NCBI GenBank assembly: GCA_964418565.1
Contig: CAYQMB010000009.1
Location: 1 to 49,659 of the forward strand
Length of the DNA: 49,659 bases
DNA from: JAQIBY01 sp964418565
GTDB lineage: Bacteria > Bacteroidota > Bacteroidia > Bacteroidales > ML635J-15
Direction: 5' to 3'
The notes beneath the pieces are model-generated. The model had not been told where the DNA came from and did no database searches. It saw only the letters and a list, made by a program, of their open reading frames with translations. The position numbers and the translations under genes were made by a program. Shown here in pieces: positions 26,606-35,671 of this stretch; the first letter of the stretch is position 1, and every line of letters begins with the position of its first letter.

Positions 26606-27304
26606 ATGCGAATTGATATTATCACAGTTTTGCCGGAATTGCTGGATAGCCCGCTGAGTTACTCTATCCTTAAACGGGCACAGGATAAAGAGCTGGCTGA
26701 AATCCATCTTCACGACTTGCGGGAATACGGTCTGGGCAAACACCGTCAGGTTGACGATTATCCGTATGGTAACGATGCCGGAATGGTGATGATGGCAGAA
26801 CCTGTTGATGCCTGTATTTCTGCCTTGAAAAAAGAAAGACACTATGATGAAATTATTTATACATCCCCTGATGGAAAACGCTTTGATCAGCCTCTGGCTA
26901 ACCAACTTTCCCTTAAAGAAAATATTATTATTCTCTGCGGTCATTACAAAGGGATTGATCAACGGATACGAGACCATATCGTGACAATGGAAATCAGCAT
27001 AGGCGATTTTGTCATGACTGGTGGAGAACTTGCCGCTGCTGTGATGACGGATAGTATTGTGCGCCTTATTCCCGGCGTGTTGTCTGATGAAAGCTCTGCC
27101 CTGAGTGACTCATTTCAGGATAACCTCTTGTCTCCTCCTGTTTATACCCGGCCCGCAGAGTATAACGGTTGGAAGGTTCCACAGGTGCTGATGAGTGGGA
27201 ATTTTAAAAAAATTGATGACTGGAAAGAAAAGCAGGCTTATGAAAGAACAAAACAGTTGAGGCCTGATTTGCTAACGGATAAGGACAATCATAATTATGA
27301 ATAA
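26606..27304 (+). CDS. trmD: tRNA (guanine-37-N1)-methyltransferase TrmD
   Basis: A 232-residue SPOUT-class enzyme that methylates G37 of tRNAs reading CNN codons using S-adenosylmethionine, preventing +1 frameshifting. The N-terminus MRIDIITVLPELLD, the DLREYG...HRQVDDYPYGNDAGMVMM block, the trefoil-knot SAM site ILCGHYKGIDQRI (about 110-122), SIGDFVMTGGELAA and the catalytic-region DSF all match. The C-terminal domain has SPPVYTRPAEYNGWKVPQVLMSGNF. The length is typical. The last codons overlap the start of the downstream ABC-F gene by 8 nt, so the two are coupled; rimM and rplS, often near trmD elsewhere, are absent here. Confidence 0.97.
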   Translation: MRIDIITVLPELLDSPLSYSILKRAQDKELAEIHLHDLREYGLGKHRQVDDYPYGNDAGMVMMAEPVDACISALKKERHYDEIIYTSPDGKRFDQPLANQLSLKENIIILCGHYKGIDQRIRDHIVTMEISIGDFVMTGGELAAAVMTDSIVRLIPGVLSDESSALSDSFQDNLLSPPVYTRPAEYNGWKVPQVLMSGNFKKIDDWKEKQAYERTKQLRPDLLTDKDNHNYE

Positions 27305-29180
27305 GCTTAGTCTGTTACAGGCAGAAAATATCAGCAAACGTTACGGTGACCTGCTATTGTTTGAGGATATATCAATCGGCATTTCGCAGGGCGATAAAAC
27401 TGCTCTTATTGCTAGAAATGGTACCGGTAAATCCACCATCTTACGGATTATGGCCGGAGAAGAGCTGCCGGATGACGGAAAAATCACGAAGAAAAATGAT
27501 CTGAGAATCGGGTATTTACCCCAAAATATCATTCTTGATGAAAATAAATCCGTGATGGATGCTGTCTTTCATCTGAAATCACCCATGATGAATGCTGTAA
27601 GGCAGTATCAGAAAGCACTGGGCAGTAGTGATTCCGAAACCATACAGAAAGCTATGGATGAGATGGATAGCCAAAATGCCTGGGACACTGAACAACAGGT
27701 CAGGCAGGTTCTGTCAAGCCTTAAAATTACTGATACCGGTAAGCGGCTGGCCTTACTCAGCGGGGGTGAGCAAAAACGGGTTGCTCTGGCTGCTGTTCTC
27801 CTTGAAGAACCTGATTTGCTGATTCTTGATGAGCCAACAAATCATCTTGATCTTGGCATGATAGAATGGCTTGAGAAATTCCTTACCAACTCTGGCAAAA
27901 CGCTGTTTATGGTTACGCATGACCGTTATTTTCTTGATCGCATATGCAATACCATTCTTGAACTTGATGATAACCGGATTTATACCTACGCAGGCAATTA
28001 TTCACACTATCTGAAATTACGACAGGAACGCAAAGCCATTCAGGCCACTAATGCTGAAAAAGCTGCCAATCTGTTGAAAACAGAGGAGGAGTGGATGAAG
28101 CGTATGCCCAAAGCGCGGGGAACGAAAGCAAAATTCCGTGTAGAAAATTATTATGAGCTAAAGGAGAAATCCAAAATTAAGCATGAAGACGAATTGAAAA
28201 TTAATGTGCCTTCAACCCGGCTGGGGAAGAAAGTGTTTGACTTATATGATCTCTCAAAAAGCTACGATGGAAAAACCTTGTTCAAAGGCTTTAATTATAA
28301 ATTTGTCCCTGGTGAAAAAATAGGTATTGTCGGGGATAACGGTACCGGAAAAACAACCTTTCTGGATATGCTTGAGGGTACGGTGAAAACTGATACAGGC
28401 AGAATTGAAAAAGGTGTTACAGTAAATGTGGCTTATTACAGACAACAGGGCATACATTTTAATGAAGATGATCGGGTCATAGATGCCGTGAGTAAGATTG
28501 CCGAAGCTGTAGACCTGGGAAAGGATAAGGTGTTTACAGCACGTCAGTTTTTGATGTATTTTATGTTTTCCCCTAAAAAGCAACAACAGAAAATATCAAA
28601 ACTCAGTGGCGGCGAAAAACGCAGACTGTATCTCTGTACAGTCTTGATTAAAAAACCAAACTTCCTTATCCTCGATGAGCCAACCAACGACCTGGATATC
28701 GTAAGCCTGCAGGTGCTTGAAGATTACCTGATGAGCTTTCCGGGATGTGTGTTGATTGTTTCTCATGACAGGTATTTTATGGACAAACTTGTTGATCACC
28801 TCTTTGTGTTTCGTGGTAATGGAAAAATTAAGGATTTCCCCGGTAATTATTCCGTTTACCGTTCTAATCAGGAGGAAAAAGAGCGCATTGAAAAATTCCG
28901 GACAAGCAAACACAAGCAGGAACAGAAAAAAACATCGGAAAAAGACATCAGAAACTCCTATGCAAATCGCTTGTCATACAAGGAGAAACGTGAGTTCGAA
29001 GCTCTGGGAGAGGAAATTGCCCGGTTGTCTGATCAGAAATCAGAGCTCGAAACAGCCATGAATAGCGGAGAATTGTCAGCAGCTGAGCTTAACAGTGCTG
29101 CCCTGGAGTTTGAAAAATTATCCGGAAGACTGGATGATAAGGAAATGCGCTGGCTGGAACTAAGTGAAAGAGCAAACTAA
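27297..29180 (+). CDS. ABC-F family ATPase (Uup-like)
   Basis: A 627-residue protein with two ATP-binding cassettes and no membrane domain. Cassette 1 has Walker A ARNGTGKST (about 39-47), LSGGEQKRVALAAVLL and LLILDEPTNHLD. Cassette 2 has GDNGTGKTT, LSGGEKRRLYLCTVLI and FLILDEPTNDLD. The linker WMKRMPKARGTKAKFRVENYYELKEK matches the Uup branch, and the C-terminus (about 520-627) is a coiled coil like the Uup DNA/ribosome-binding tail. The second linker has Asp in place of His at NDLD, which occurs in this branch. It overlaps trmD by 8 nt, which ties a translation ATPase to a tRNA modification gene. It is distinct from the YheS-like paralogue at 16580-18511. Confidence 0.93.
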   Translation: MNKLSLLQAENISKRYGDLLLFEDISIGISQGDKTALIARNGTGKSTILRIMAGEELPDDGKITKKNDLRIGYLPQNIILDENKSVMDAVFHLKSPMMNAVRQYQKALGSSDSETIQKAMDEMDSQNAWDTEQQVRQVLSSLKITDTGKRLALLSGGEQKRVALAAVLLEEPDLLILDEPTNHLDLGMIEWLEKFLTNSGKTLFMVTHDRYFLDRICNTILELDDNRIYTYAGNYSHYLKLRQERKAIQATNAEKAANLLKTEEEWMKRMPKARGTKAKFRVENYYELKEKSKIKHEDELKINVPSTRLGKKVFDLYDLSKSYDGKTLFKGFNYKFVPGEKIGIVGDNGTGKTTFLDMLEGTVKTDTGRIEKGVTVNVAYYRQQGIHFNEDDRVIDAVSKIAEAVDLGKDKVFTARQFLMYFMFSPKKQQQKISKLSGGEKRRLYLCTVLIKKPNFLILDEPTNDLDIVSLQVLEDYLMSFPGCVLIVSHDRYFMDKLVDHLFVFRGNGKIKDFPGNYSVYRSNQEEKERIEKFRTSKHKQEQKKTSEKDIRNSYANRLSYKEKREFEALGEEIARLSDQKSELETAMNSGELSAAELNSAALEFEKLSGRLDDKEMRWLELSERAN

Positions 29181-29276
29181 AACGCATACAGTGTTACGCA
29201 AATGTACGAATGTCAGTACGTATAAATACGAATATATTTCAGTATTAATTCACTTTCAGGGCTGAGAGTATACCAA

Positions 29277-29284
29277 TACATTTG
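29277..29284 (+). promoter_or_regulatory. Putative -7 box for the sulfonolipid gene pair
   Basis: TACATTTG matches TAnnTTTG about 80 nt upstream of the ATG at 29364. No good -33 TTG was found. The 183-bp gap after the ABC-F gene is AT-rich, with a run of eight T at about 29310-29317, and suggests a new transcript start. Confidence 0.4.
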
Positions 29285-29363
29285 CATTGTGCGAAATACT
29301 GTACCATGTTTTTTTTATGGTGCAGGGTTTTAATATGAATTTTAATTAACACAAGACGGAATC

Positions 29364-30617
29364 ATGGCAGATATTTTTAGTAAAGTCAAAAGCGAAATGG
29401 GCCCGCTGGGGCGTCATATGGAGAAATCACACGGGTATTTTACTTTTCCAAAGCTGGAGGGTGAAATTAAGCCGCGAATGAAATTTAAAGGCAAAGAGGT
29501 GCTTACCTGGAGCCTTAATAATTACCTGGGATTGGCAAATCATCCCGAAGTACGCAAAGCGGATGCTGATGCTGCTAAAGAATACGGCATGGCTTATCCC
29601 ATGGGCGCTCGTATGATGTCAGGCCAAACCAAATTTCACGAAGAGCTGGAGCAAAAACTGGCAGACTTTGTGGGAAAAGAAGATTCATTCCTGTTAAACT
29701 ACGGCTATCAGGGTATGGTTTCCATCATTGATTCACTTGTGGACCGTCATGATGTGATTGTTTATGATTCAGAATCGCATGCCTGCATTCTGGATGGTAT
29801 GCGTCTGCATATGGGGAAACGATTTGTTTATCCGCATAACGATATTGAGAACCTTGACAAGCAGCTTACCAGAGCAGAAAAGGTGGCTGAAAAACAAGGT
29901 GGAGGCGTCCTCCTTATTACCGAAGGTGTCTTTGGTATGGCTGGTGATCTTGGCCACCTCGACGAGATTGTCGCCCTGAAGAAAAATCACAGCTTCCGAC
30001 TGCTCGTGGATGATGCTCATGGTTTTGGTACCATGGGTGAAACTGGTGCAGGATGCGGTGAGCATTACGGTGTTCAAAAGGAAATTGATGTGTATTTTTC
30101 AACTTTTGCCAAATCCATGGCAGGTATAGGCGCTTTTGTAGCTGCCGAAAAGGATATCGTCAATTACCTTCGATACAACATGCGTTCTCAAACATTTGCC
30201 AAATCACTGCCAATGCCAATGGTTAAAGGCGCACTCAAACGTCTTGAATTGCTAAAAAATGATCCTTCCCATAAAAACAACTTATGGAAAGTGGCTACTG
30301 CACTGCAGGAAGGCCTGAAAGAACGTGGTTTTAACATTGGTAAAACCGAATCACCTGTAACTCCGGTCTTTTTTGAAGGCGGATTGGTGGAAGGTACAAA
30401 TGCCGTTGTGGATTTGCGTGAGAATTTTAATATTTTCTGCTCCATTGTCGTGTATCCGGTTGTGCCGAAAGATACCATTATGCTGCGCCTTATACCTACA
30501 GCCGTGCATACCCTCGACGATGTAAATGAAACCCTCGAAGCCTTTACAAAAATCCGTGGTAAACTTGAAGCCGGTGAATACCGTAAAGGTGATCTGAAAG
30601 ACATGTCTACTGACTAA
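29364..30617 (+). CDS. Alpha-oxoamine synthase, probable cysteate-fatty acyltransferase (capnine/sulfonolipid synthesis)
   Basis: A 417-residue fold-type I PLP enzyme of the serine palmitoyltransferase/KBL/BioF family, which decarboxylatively condenses an amino acid with an acyl thioester. PLP contacts are visible: His139 in DSESHACILDG, Asp216-Asp217-Ala-His219 in LLVDDAHGFG, and the Schiff-base lysine Lys250 in FSTFAKSMAG. YGYQGMVS and GARMMSGQTKFHEELE are typical of the lipid-forming branch. On sequence alone it could use serine (sphingolipid), glycine or cysteate. The gene 11 bp downstream encodes a cysteate-synthase-like enzyme, which makes L-cysteate the favoured substrate and 3-ketocapnine the favoured product. 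F. johnsoniae has a known cysteate acyltransferase in this family. The family call is certain; the substrate is inference. Confidence 0.72.
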   Translation: MADIFSKVKSEMGPLGRHMEKSHGYFTFPKLEGEIKPRMKFKGKEVLTWSLNNYLGLANHPEVRKADADAAKEYGMAYPMGARMMSGQTKFHEELEQKLADFVGKEDSFLLNYGYQGMVSIIDSLVDRHDVIVYDSESHACILDGMRLHMGKRFVYPHNDIENLDKQLTRAEKVAEKQGGGVLLITEGVFGMAGDLGHLDEIVALKKNHSFRLLVDDAHGFGTMGETGAGCGEHYGVQKEIDVYFSTFAKSMAGIGAFVAAEKDIVNYLRYNMRSQTFAKSLPMPMVKGALKRLELLKNDPSHKNNLWKVATALQEGLKERGFNIGKTESPVTPVFFEGGLVEGTNAVVDLRENFNIFCSIVVYPVVPKDTIMLRLIPTAVHTLDDVNETLEAFTKIRGKLEAGEYRKGDLKDMSTD

Positions 30618-30628
30618 TTGATAGCGTA

Positions 30629-31948
30629 ATGCAGACAAATAAATTTTCGTTAAAGTGCACAAATTGTGGCCGGGAGTTTCAGGATTTTGAAGCATGGTTT
30701 TCGGTTAATCAGGTATGCCCAACCTGTGGTGCAAAACATGTGGAGGCAGTGTATCCGGTTGATTTTACCGGCCTGGAAAAACTCATGGAAACCCCGGATT
30801 GTGAAATTGACTCGCTATGGCATTATTTTGACTATCTGCCTTTGAAGTTAAGGGAAAATATTGTTTCTTTTAAGGAAGGAGCAATACCTGCAGAACGGTG
30901 GCATTTTCTTGAAAAATATGCCAAAGATAAGTATGGGCTGAACAATGAGGTGTGGGTATACCGTAATGATAAAAACGGGGGTACAGGTACCTTTAAAGAT
31001 ACGGCCGCCAGTCTTGCTGCCAGTGTCCTGAAAGAATCCGGCATAAAGAATTACGTGGTGGCCAGTACAGGCAATACAGCCACATCGTTTGCCAAATACC
31101 TTGCTATGGCGGGGGTAAATGCATACATTTTTATGCCCGTGGATGCGCTAAAAGCTTCCGAGTCGGAAATTAATACCTATGGACAGAAAGTATTCCGCGT
31201 GCAGGGTGATTATGCCAAAGCCAAAGAACTTGCGGCTGCTTTTGCAAAAAAGCATAACTTTCTGATGACCGGAGGAAATGTTGACCCGCTGCGCGTTGAG
31301 GCCAAAAAAACCATGGTGTTTGAATGGTTCCGGCAAATGGGTAAATTGCCTGATGTTTATGTGCAGGCACTTTCCGGCGGAACAGGACCGATTGCCATTG
31401 ATAAAGCACTAAAAGATGTGCAGGGAACCATGTTTGAAAAGCCCATGCCACGACAAATTCTGGTGCAGCCGGATAAATGTCCGCCCATGGCAATTGCATG
31501 GCAGCATGCGGTGGAAAATGACTTTCCTGAAGGTTGGAACAGAGATTTTCCTGTGATTGAAAATCCGCCAACCTCAGTGCCTACGCTGGCAACCGGCAAA
31601 CCCGGAACCTATCCCATCATTTCTGAACTGGTGCGGCGCACCAATGGCAGCATCATACAGATGAAAGAAGAGAAAATGCACGATATCGCCCGCTGGATTG
31701 CTTATGAAACCAAAATCCCTATGGGTCCGGCTTCAGCTGTATGCATGGGTGGTTTTCTGAATGCTCTGAAACAAGGCCTTATTAAAGACGGCGAATCCGT
31801 GCTTGTTAACACCGGCGAAGGCGTGAGCAGAGCGCCCAAATTTATGGAAGAACTAATTTATATCACGGATAATGTCACGTCGTTGGATGATTGCAATATT
31901 CATGATCGCGAAGCATTGCGTGAAGATCTCCTTGATAAAATTGGTTAA
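30629..31948 (+). CDS. Threonine-synthase-like PLP enzyme, probable cysteate synthase
   Basis: A 439-residue fold-type II PLP enzyme. An N-terminal zinc ribbon has Cys10, Cys13, Cys30 and Cys33. The PLP lysine is Lys123 in NGGTGTFKDTAAS, the STGNTATSFAKYLA motif (146-159) contacts the cofactor, and a Gly-rich phosphate loop SGGTGP lies at 249-254. This resembles threonine synthase and the methanogen cysteate synthase, which replaces the phosphate of O-phosphoserine with sulfite to give L-cysteate. The sequence departs from ordinary threonine synthase in the substrate region, and the gene directly follows an acyltransferase that could use cysteate. Ordinary threonine synthase remains the alternative. 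The transcript ends at the hairpin at 31975-32003. Confidence 0.68.
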   Translation: MQTNKFSLKCTNCGREFQDFEAWFSVNQVCPTCGAKHVEAVYPVDFTGLEKLMETPDCEIDSLWHYFDYLPLKLRENIVSFKEGAIPAERWHFLEKYAKDKYGLNNEVWVYRNDKNGGTGTFKDTAASLAASVLKESGIKNYVVASTGNTATSFAKYLAMAGVNAYIFMPVDALKASESEINTYGQKVFRVQGDYAKAKELAAAFAKKHNFLMTGGNVDPLRVEAKKTMVFEWFRQMGKLPDVYVQALSGGTGPIAIDKALKDVQGTMFEKPMPRQILVQPDKCPPMAIAWQHAVENDFPEGWNRDFPVIENPPTSVPTLATGKPGTYPIISELVRRTNGSIIQMKEEKMHDIARWIAYETKIPMGPASAVCMGGFLNALKQGLIKDGESVLVNTGEGVSRAPKFMEELIYITDNVTSLDDCNIHDREALREDLLDKIG

Positions 31949-31974
31949 TCATTGATGATTACCTCAACAAAATT

Positions 31975-32003
31975 GCCGCCTCCATTGTGGAAGGCGGCTT
32001 TTT
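31975..32003 (+). terminator. Rho-independent terminator of the sulfonolipid pair
   Basis: A gccgcct/aggcggc stem (31975-31981 and 31992-31998) is followed by a run of five T. It lies 27 nt past the stop of the cysteate-synthase-like gene. Confidence 0.8.
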
Positions 32004-32026
32004 GTTACTCTGAATTTGACGTGGAA

Positions 32027-32064
32027 TAAAAAAAACTGCCCGACTGATAAGCCGGACAGTTTTT
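32027..32064 (-). terminator. Terminator of the secreted subtilisin gene
   Basis: On the minus strand an aaaaactg/cagttttt stem extends with one mismatch into ccg/cgg and is followed by a T-run (forward A-run at 32027-32035). It lies just past the protease stop at 32092. With the terminator at 31975-32003 it separates two convergent transcripts. Confidence 0.7.
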
Positions 32065-32091
32065 ATCTGTGCTTTCTTAACTGATTAGACC

Positions 32092-35000
32092 TTATTTTAT
32101 AACTTGCAGTTTTACAGTAGCTATTTCACCGGATTTGTGAAGTTTCAGGAGGTAGGTTCCATTGGCCTGATTTTTCAGATTGATGGTATGCGTGTTTTCC
32201 TGAATGCTGCCGTTGTTTATCAAACTGCCGTTGAGGTTGAATATTTCATAATTCACACCCTGACAGTTTTCAAGCGCAAACTGACCGTTTGACGGATTCG
32301 GATATACAGTAACTTCACCTGTACCAAAATCCACAACTGCATTGGATCCAACAGTTATGCTAAAGCTCTGAGCGTCTTCAAACATGCCGTCGGTTACAGA
32401 AATCTCAACCGGAAGGCCAATCATGCTTGTTACATCAGGTGTGCCAACAAGGTCGGCAGTTCCGTCACCATTGTCAGTCATTGTCATCCAGGATGGACCT
32501 TCAACCAGAGTAAATGTCAGATCATCATCTTCCGGATCTTCGGCAATTACTGTGTATGAATACTCAACATCCACAGTTCCCTCGGTAATAGCTGCTGAGG
32601 TAATGGCCGGTGCCTGATTTGATGTGTTAACGGTGATTACAAAGCTTTGTGCTCCGGTTTCACTGCCATTGCTTGCTTCAAGGGCAACACTGTGTGTTTC
32701 GCTAACGGTAGTGATATCGGGAGCTGTACCTGTTAGCACAGCAGTACCGTCACCATTGTCTGTCAGCGTGAGCCATGTTGGTATTTCTGTATCTGAAATT
32801 GTCAGTGGCTGGCTTGCCGGATCTTCAGCAGTAACATTGTACGTGTAGGTTTCACCCATGGTTACTTCTGTAACAGGGGAGGAAGTGAAATATGGTGTGG
32901 ACGCGCCTTCTATTCCGGCCCATTTATAAATACCACCGTTGTTTTCATCCAGGTTAAATCCGCCTGCCCAGCCAACGCTGTCGTTGAGCATTTGAACGTT
33001 GGTGTACTGGATAGAATCATCAAGATTTGTCCAGGTAGCACCGTAGTCCATTGAGTAAGCAGAGAAGTTTTCTTCGGTTGTCTGACTAACTTTGACCGAT
33101 ATCACCATTCCCGGCTGTCCGGGTACAGCAGAAATATCGGAGGGTTGCTCAGCTTCAGGAATGTCAATAACATTCCATGTTTGTCCACCGTCGGTGGTTT
33201 TACGCATCGCCCAGCTTGTGATTTCTCCTGTGGTTTGATCCTGTACCTGCGCAATGATAAAACCATTGTTTTCATCTGTCATACTGATACGGCTGACATT
33301 ATCTTCACCGGTTGTCAGCACTTCCCATGTAGCACCTTTGTCAGTGGTTTTGAAGATACGGCCGTTGTTGGTTCCAAACCATGCAACGTCACCCACAGCA
33401 TCGTATACGCCTGTCCAGCCCATTTCATCGGTAAGCGGATCGGGCAGGTTGGCGCCGTCTACGCGCGACCAGTTTGTACCGCCGTCAGTAGTAGTGTAAA
33501 CTTCAAATTCTCCACCTTCGGGGTCACCCATGCAAAAGCCTTCACTGGCATTGAACATATGCACAACATTGGGGAATGATGAAGCACCATCAAATGCTGC
33601 GGTTGGTTGCTCAGACCAGGTAGCGCCGCCGTCATCCGTGTGATAGATGCCGCCTCCGCCACTGGTATTGTACATGGCAACCCAGGCATTCATGTCGTCT
33701 GCCGCAGAAATGCATCCCGGAGCAAGTTGATCCGGAGCTTCTATGGTATCCGGGATCCAGGTTTCTCCACCGTCTGCTGTGCGTGCAAAATCGCTGGTTA
33801 TCGAGCCGCCTGTACCGTCATAGGTGAGTATCCATGCTGTGTTATGATCTGCAATGGATGTCTGGAATACACCACGGTATTGCGATGTAAAGTGCGTGCT
33901 TTGTTCTATCCATGCTGATTCAGCTCCACCTGAAGCTCCACCAACAATAATGAAGGTTGTTTTTACTTCGGTATCGGTATTGGTTCCATCAGAAGCTGTC
34001 AGACTTACCTGATAAACGCCTGCTTCATCGTATGTGATGGCTGCAGGGTTCTGTTCGGTGCTGGTGGCAGGAATGCCGCCTTCAAATGTCCAGCTCCAGC
34101 TTGAAGGAGTGCCTGTTGTGAGGTCGGTATAATCAACTGTTCCACCAACGGGAATAACAACGGCGCTGGCTTCAAAATCAGCAACAAGGGGAGCAACGGA
34201 GTCGCTGGCAGCCTGTACGGCGGCAGCAGCGTTAATGCGTCCCGCTCCGATGCTGTCAATAAATTCAGTGTTTTCAGCGTCCACATTTACGCATGTGGCT
34301 TTGAGAAGCGCTGTAAGCTCTTCAGGTGTAAGGTCAGGATTGGCTGACAGCATCAGTCCGCAAAGGCCTGAGGTTACAGGTGCAGCCATGGATGTTCCCT
34401 GCATGACATCAAACTGTCCGGTAACACCGTATTCTGCAGCACCACCGCCGCTGCCGTCCATAAGAGAGTTCATGTCTCCTGCCGGGCTTGCTGTAGTAGA
34501 AAGCACGGTAAAGGCACCAATACCAAAAAGACCCTCGTTGTAATAACCGCCCGGAGCAAGCACATCAATCCAGGTGCCGTAATTGGAAAAGTCGGATTTA
34601 TTGTCGCCAACATCGTTGGAGCCAACGGCAATCACATGATCCAAAGCAGCCGGATAACCAGTATAATTAACAGGAATATCCGGGTTCATTTGTGTTTCCA
34701 TGCCGTTGCCGTTGTTTCCGGCAGCACCCACCATAACACAGCCTTTGTTATAAGCATAGTTTACGGTGTTCTGCATGGTTTCAAAATATTGTGGTGATCC
34801 CCATGACATGTTGATTACATCGGCGCCATGATCGGCTGCCCATACGATGCCTTCAAAACCTGCGGCCATTGCTTGTCCGTCAGATCCGTCATCACCCAGC
34901 TTAACAGCCATGATGCTGACATCATAACCGATGGAGGCAACACCGATTCCGTTATTGGTTTCAGCACCAACAAGGCCGGCACTGTGGGTGCCGTGAGACC

Positions 35001-35616
35001 AGATGTATGTGCTTTCCGGCGGGTTGGGGTCGTTGTCACCGTTACCTAGGTCTACCTGTTCTACAATTTTGTTTTGCAGGTCAGGGTGATCAACGTAAAT
35101 GGCATTGTCAAGTACAGCCACCACGATGTTGGTATCACCTGTGGTAACATCCCATGCCGTTTCAGCACCTATGTTTGTCAGGTGCCAGTTGGCGTCGGCC
35201 GAGCCAAAACTGCCGGATACCGATCCGTAATAGGTGTCATCAGGCACCATGGAAATCCTGAACAAAGGTGCTTTTTCAGCGTACTCAATCTCGGGAAGCT
35301 GGTTCATTTCCTTTACCAGTTGCTCCACCTGATGGATTTTTTCGAAATCCATACGGAAGGTACGCTGCAACACGTCTGACTCAGCAGTCATGAAAGCCAT
35401 ACGCAAATCGGTGACCTGATATTCATCAGCCAGGCTGCGTAAAAAGCCAACGTCTTTGGGGGTAATTTGTCCATTTTCGTTGTGGCTGACATTCAGAGCC
35501 ACATCGTCATTGATTTTGAAATACACACGGCCATCTACACACCAGTAGTCCACTGTTTGTGAAAAACCGCTCATTGCAAACATTGTTGCAATGACAATAA
35601 ACATAATTCTTTTCAT
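32092..35616 (-). CDS. Secreted multidomain subtilisin-like protease (S8) with PKD, Asp-box and T9SS domains
   Basis: An 1174-residue protein. The signal peptide (1-19) is followed by an inhibitor-like propeptide (about 25-130) and an S8 peptidase domain with Asp170 (VVAVLDNAIYVDHPDL), His208 (WSHGTHSAGLVGA), oxyanion Asn301 (AAGNNGN) and nucleophile Ser409 (GTSMAAP). A PKD domain (about 480-560) follows. A region of about 340 residues then carries six Asp-box-like motifs (ADGGETW, DDGGATW, TDGGTNW, TDKGATW, TDGGQTW, MDYGATW) suggesting a beta propeller. Next come two putative cadherin/He_PIG-like repeats (PTWLTLTDNGDGTAVLTGT; PSWMTMTDNGDGTADLVGT), and the protein ends in a T9SS type A sorting domain (VYPNPSNGQF ... 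KLQVIK). It is expected on the surface or secreted. It is a single gene with its own promoter and terminator. Confidence 0.92.
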   Translation of the reverse strand: MKRIMFIVIATMFAMSGFSQTVDYWCVDGRVYFKINDDVALNVSHNENGQITPKDVGFLRSLADEYQVTDLRMAFMTAESDVLQRTFRMDFEKIHQVEQLVKEMNQLPEIEYAEKAPLFRISMVPDDTYYGSVSGSFGSADANWHLTNIGAETAWDVTTGDTNIVVAVLDNAIYVDHPDLQNKIVEQVDLGNGDNDPNPPESTYIWSHGTHSAGLVGAETNNGIGVASIGYDVSIMAVKLGDDGSDGQAMAAGFEGIVWAADHGADVINMSWGSPQYFETMQNTVNYAYNKGCVMVGAAGNNGNGMETQMNPDIPVNYTGYPAALDHVIAVGSNDVGDNKSDFSNYGTWIDVLAPGGYYNEGLFGIGAFTVLSTTASPAGDMNSLMDGSGGGAAEYGVTGQFDVMQGTSMAAPVTSGLCGLMLSANPDLTPEELTALLKATCVNVDAENTEFIDSIGAGRINAAAAVQAASDSVAPLVADFEASAVVIPVGGTVDYTDLTTGTPSSWSWTFEGGIPATSTEQNPAAITYDEAGVYQVSLTASDGTNTDTEVKTTFIIVGGASGGAESAWIEQSTHFTSQYRGVFQTSIADHNTAWILTYDGTGGSITSDFARTADGGETWIPDTIEAPDQLAPGCISAADDMNAWVAMYNTSGGGGIYHTDDGGATWSEQPTAAFDGASSFPNVVHMFNASEGFCMGDPEGGEFEVYTTTDGGTNWSRVDGANLPDPLTDEMGWTGVYDAVGDVAWFGTNNGRIFKTTDKGATWEVLTTGEDNVSRISMTDENNGFIIAQVQDQTTGEITSWAMRKTTDGGQTWNVIDIPEAEQPSDISAVPGQPGMVISVKVSQTTEENFSAYSMDYGATWTNLDDSIQYTNVQMLNDSVGWAGGFNLDENNGGIYKWAGIEGASTPYFTSSPVTEVTMGETYTYNVTAEDPASQPLTISDTEIPTWLTLTDNGDGTAVLTGTAPDITTVSETHSVALEASNGSETGAQSFVITVNTSNQAPAITSAAITEGTVDVEYSYTVIAEDPEDDDLTFTLVEGPSWMTMTDNGDGTADLVGTPDVTSMIGLPVEISVTDGMFEDAQSFSITVGSNAVVDFGTGEVTVYPNPSNGQFALENCQGVNYEIFNLNGSLINNGSIQENTHTINLKNQANGTYLLKLHKSGEIATVKLQVIK

Positions 35617-35645
35617 AATATACTCTGGTTTTTGGAAGTTTCGGC

Positions 35646-35653
35646 CAAAACTA
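35646..35653 (-). promoter_or_regulatory. Putative -7 box of the subtilisin gene
   Basis: Minus-strand TAGTTTTG (TAnnTTTG) about 30 nt before the ATG at 35616. No well-spaced -33 element is obvious. Confidence 0.4.
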
Positions 35654-35671
35654 ACAAAAAAATATGAAAAG

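Noticed and set aside
30629..31948. Ordinary threonine synthase (thrC)
   Set aside because: Not excluded, but the neighbour acyltransferase and the resemblance to cysteate synthase make it the less likely reading; a genome search for a second thrC would decide.
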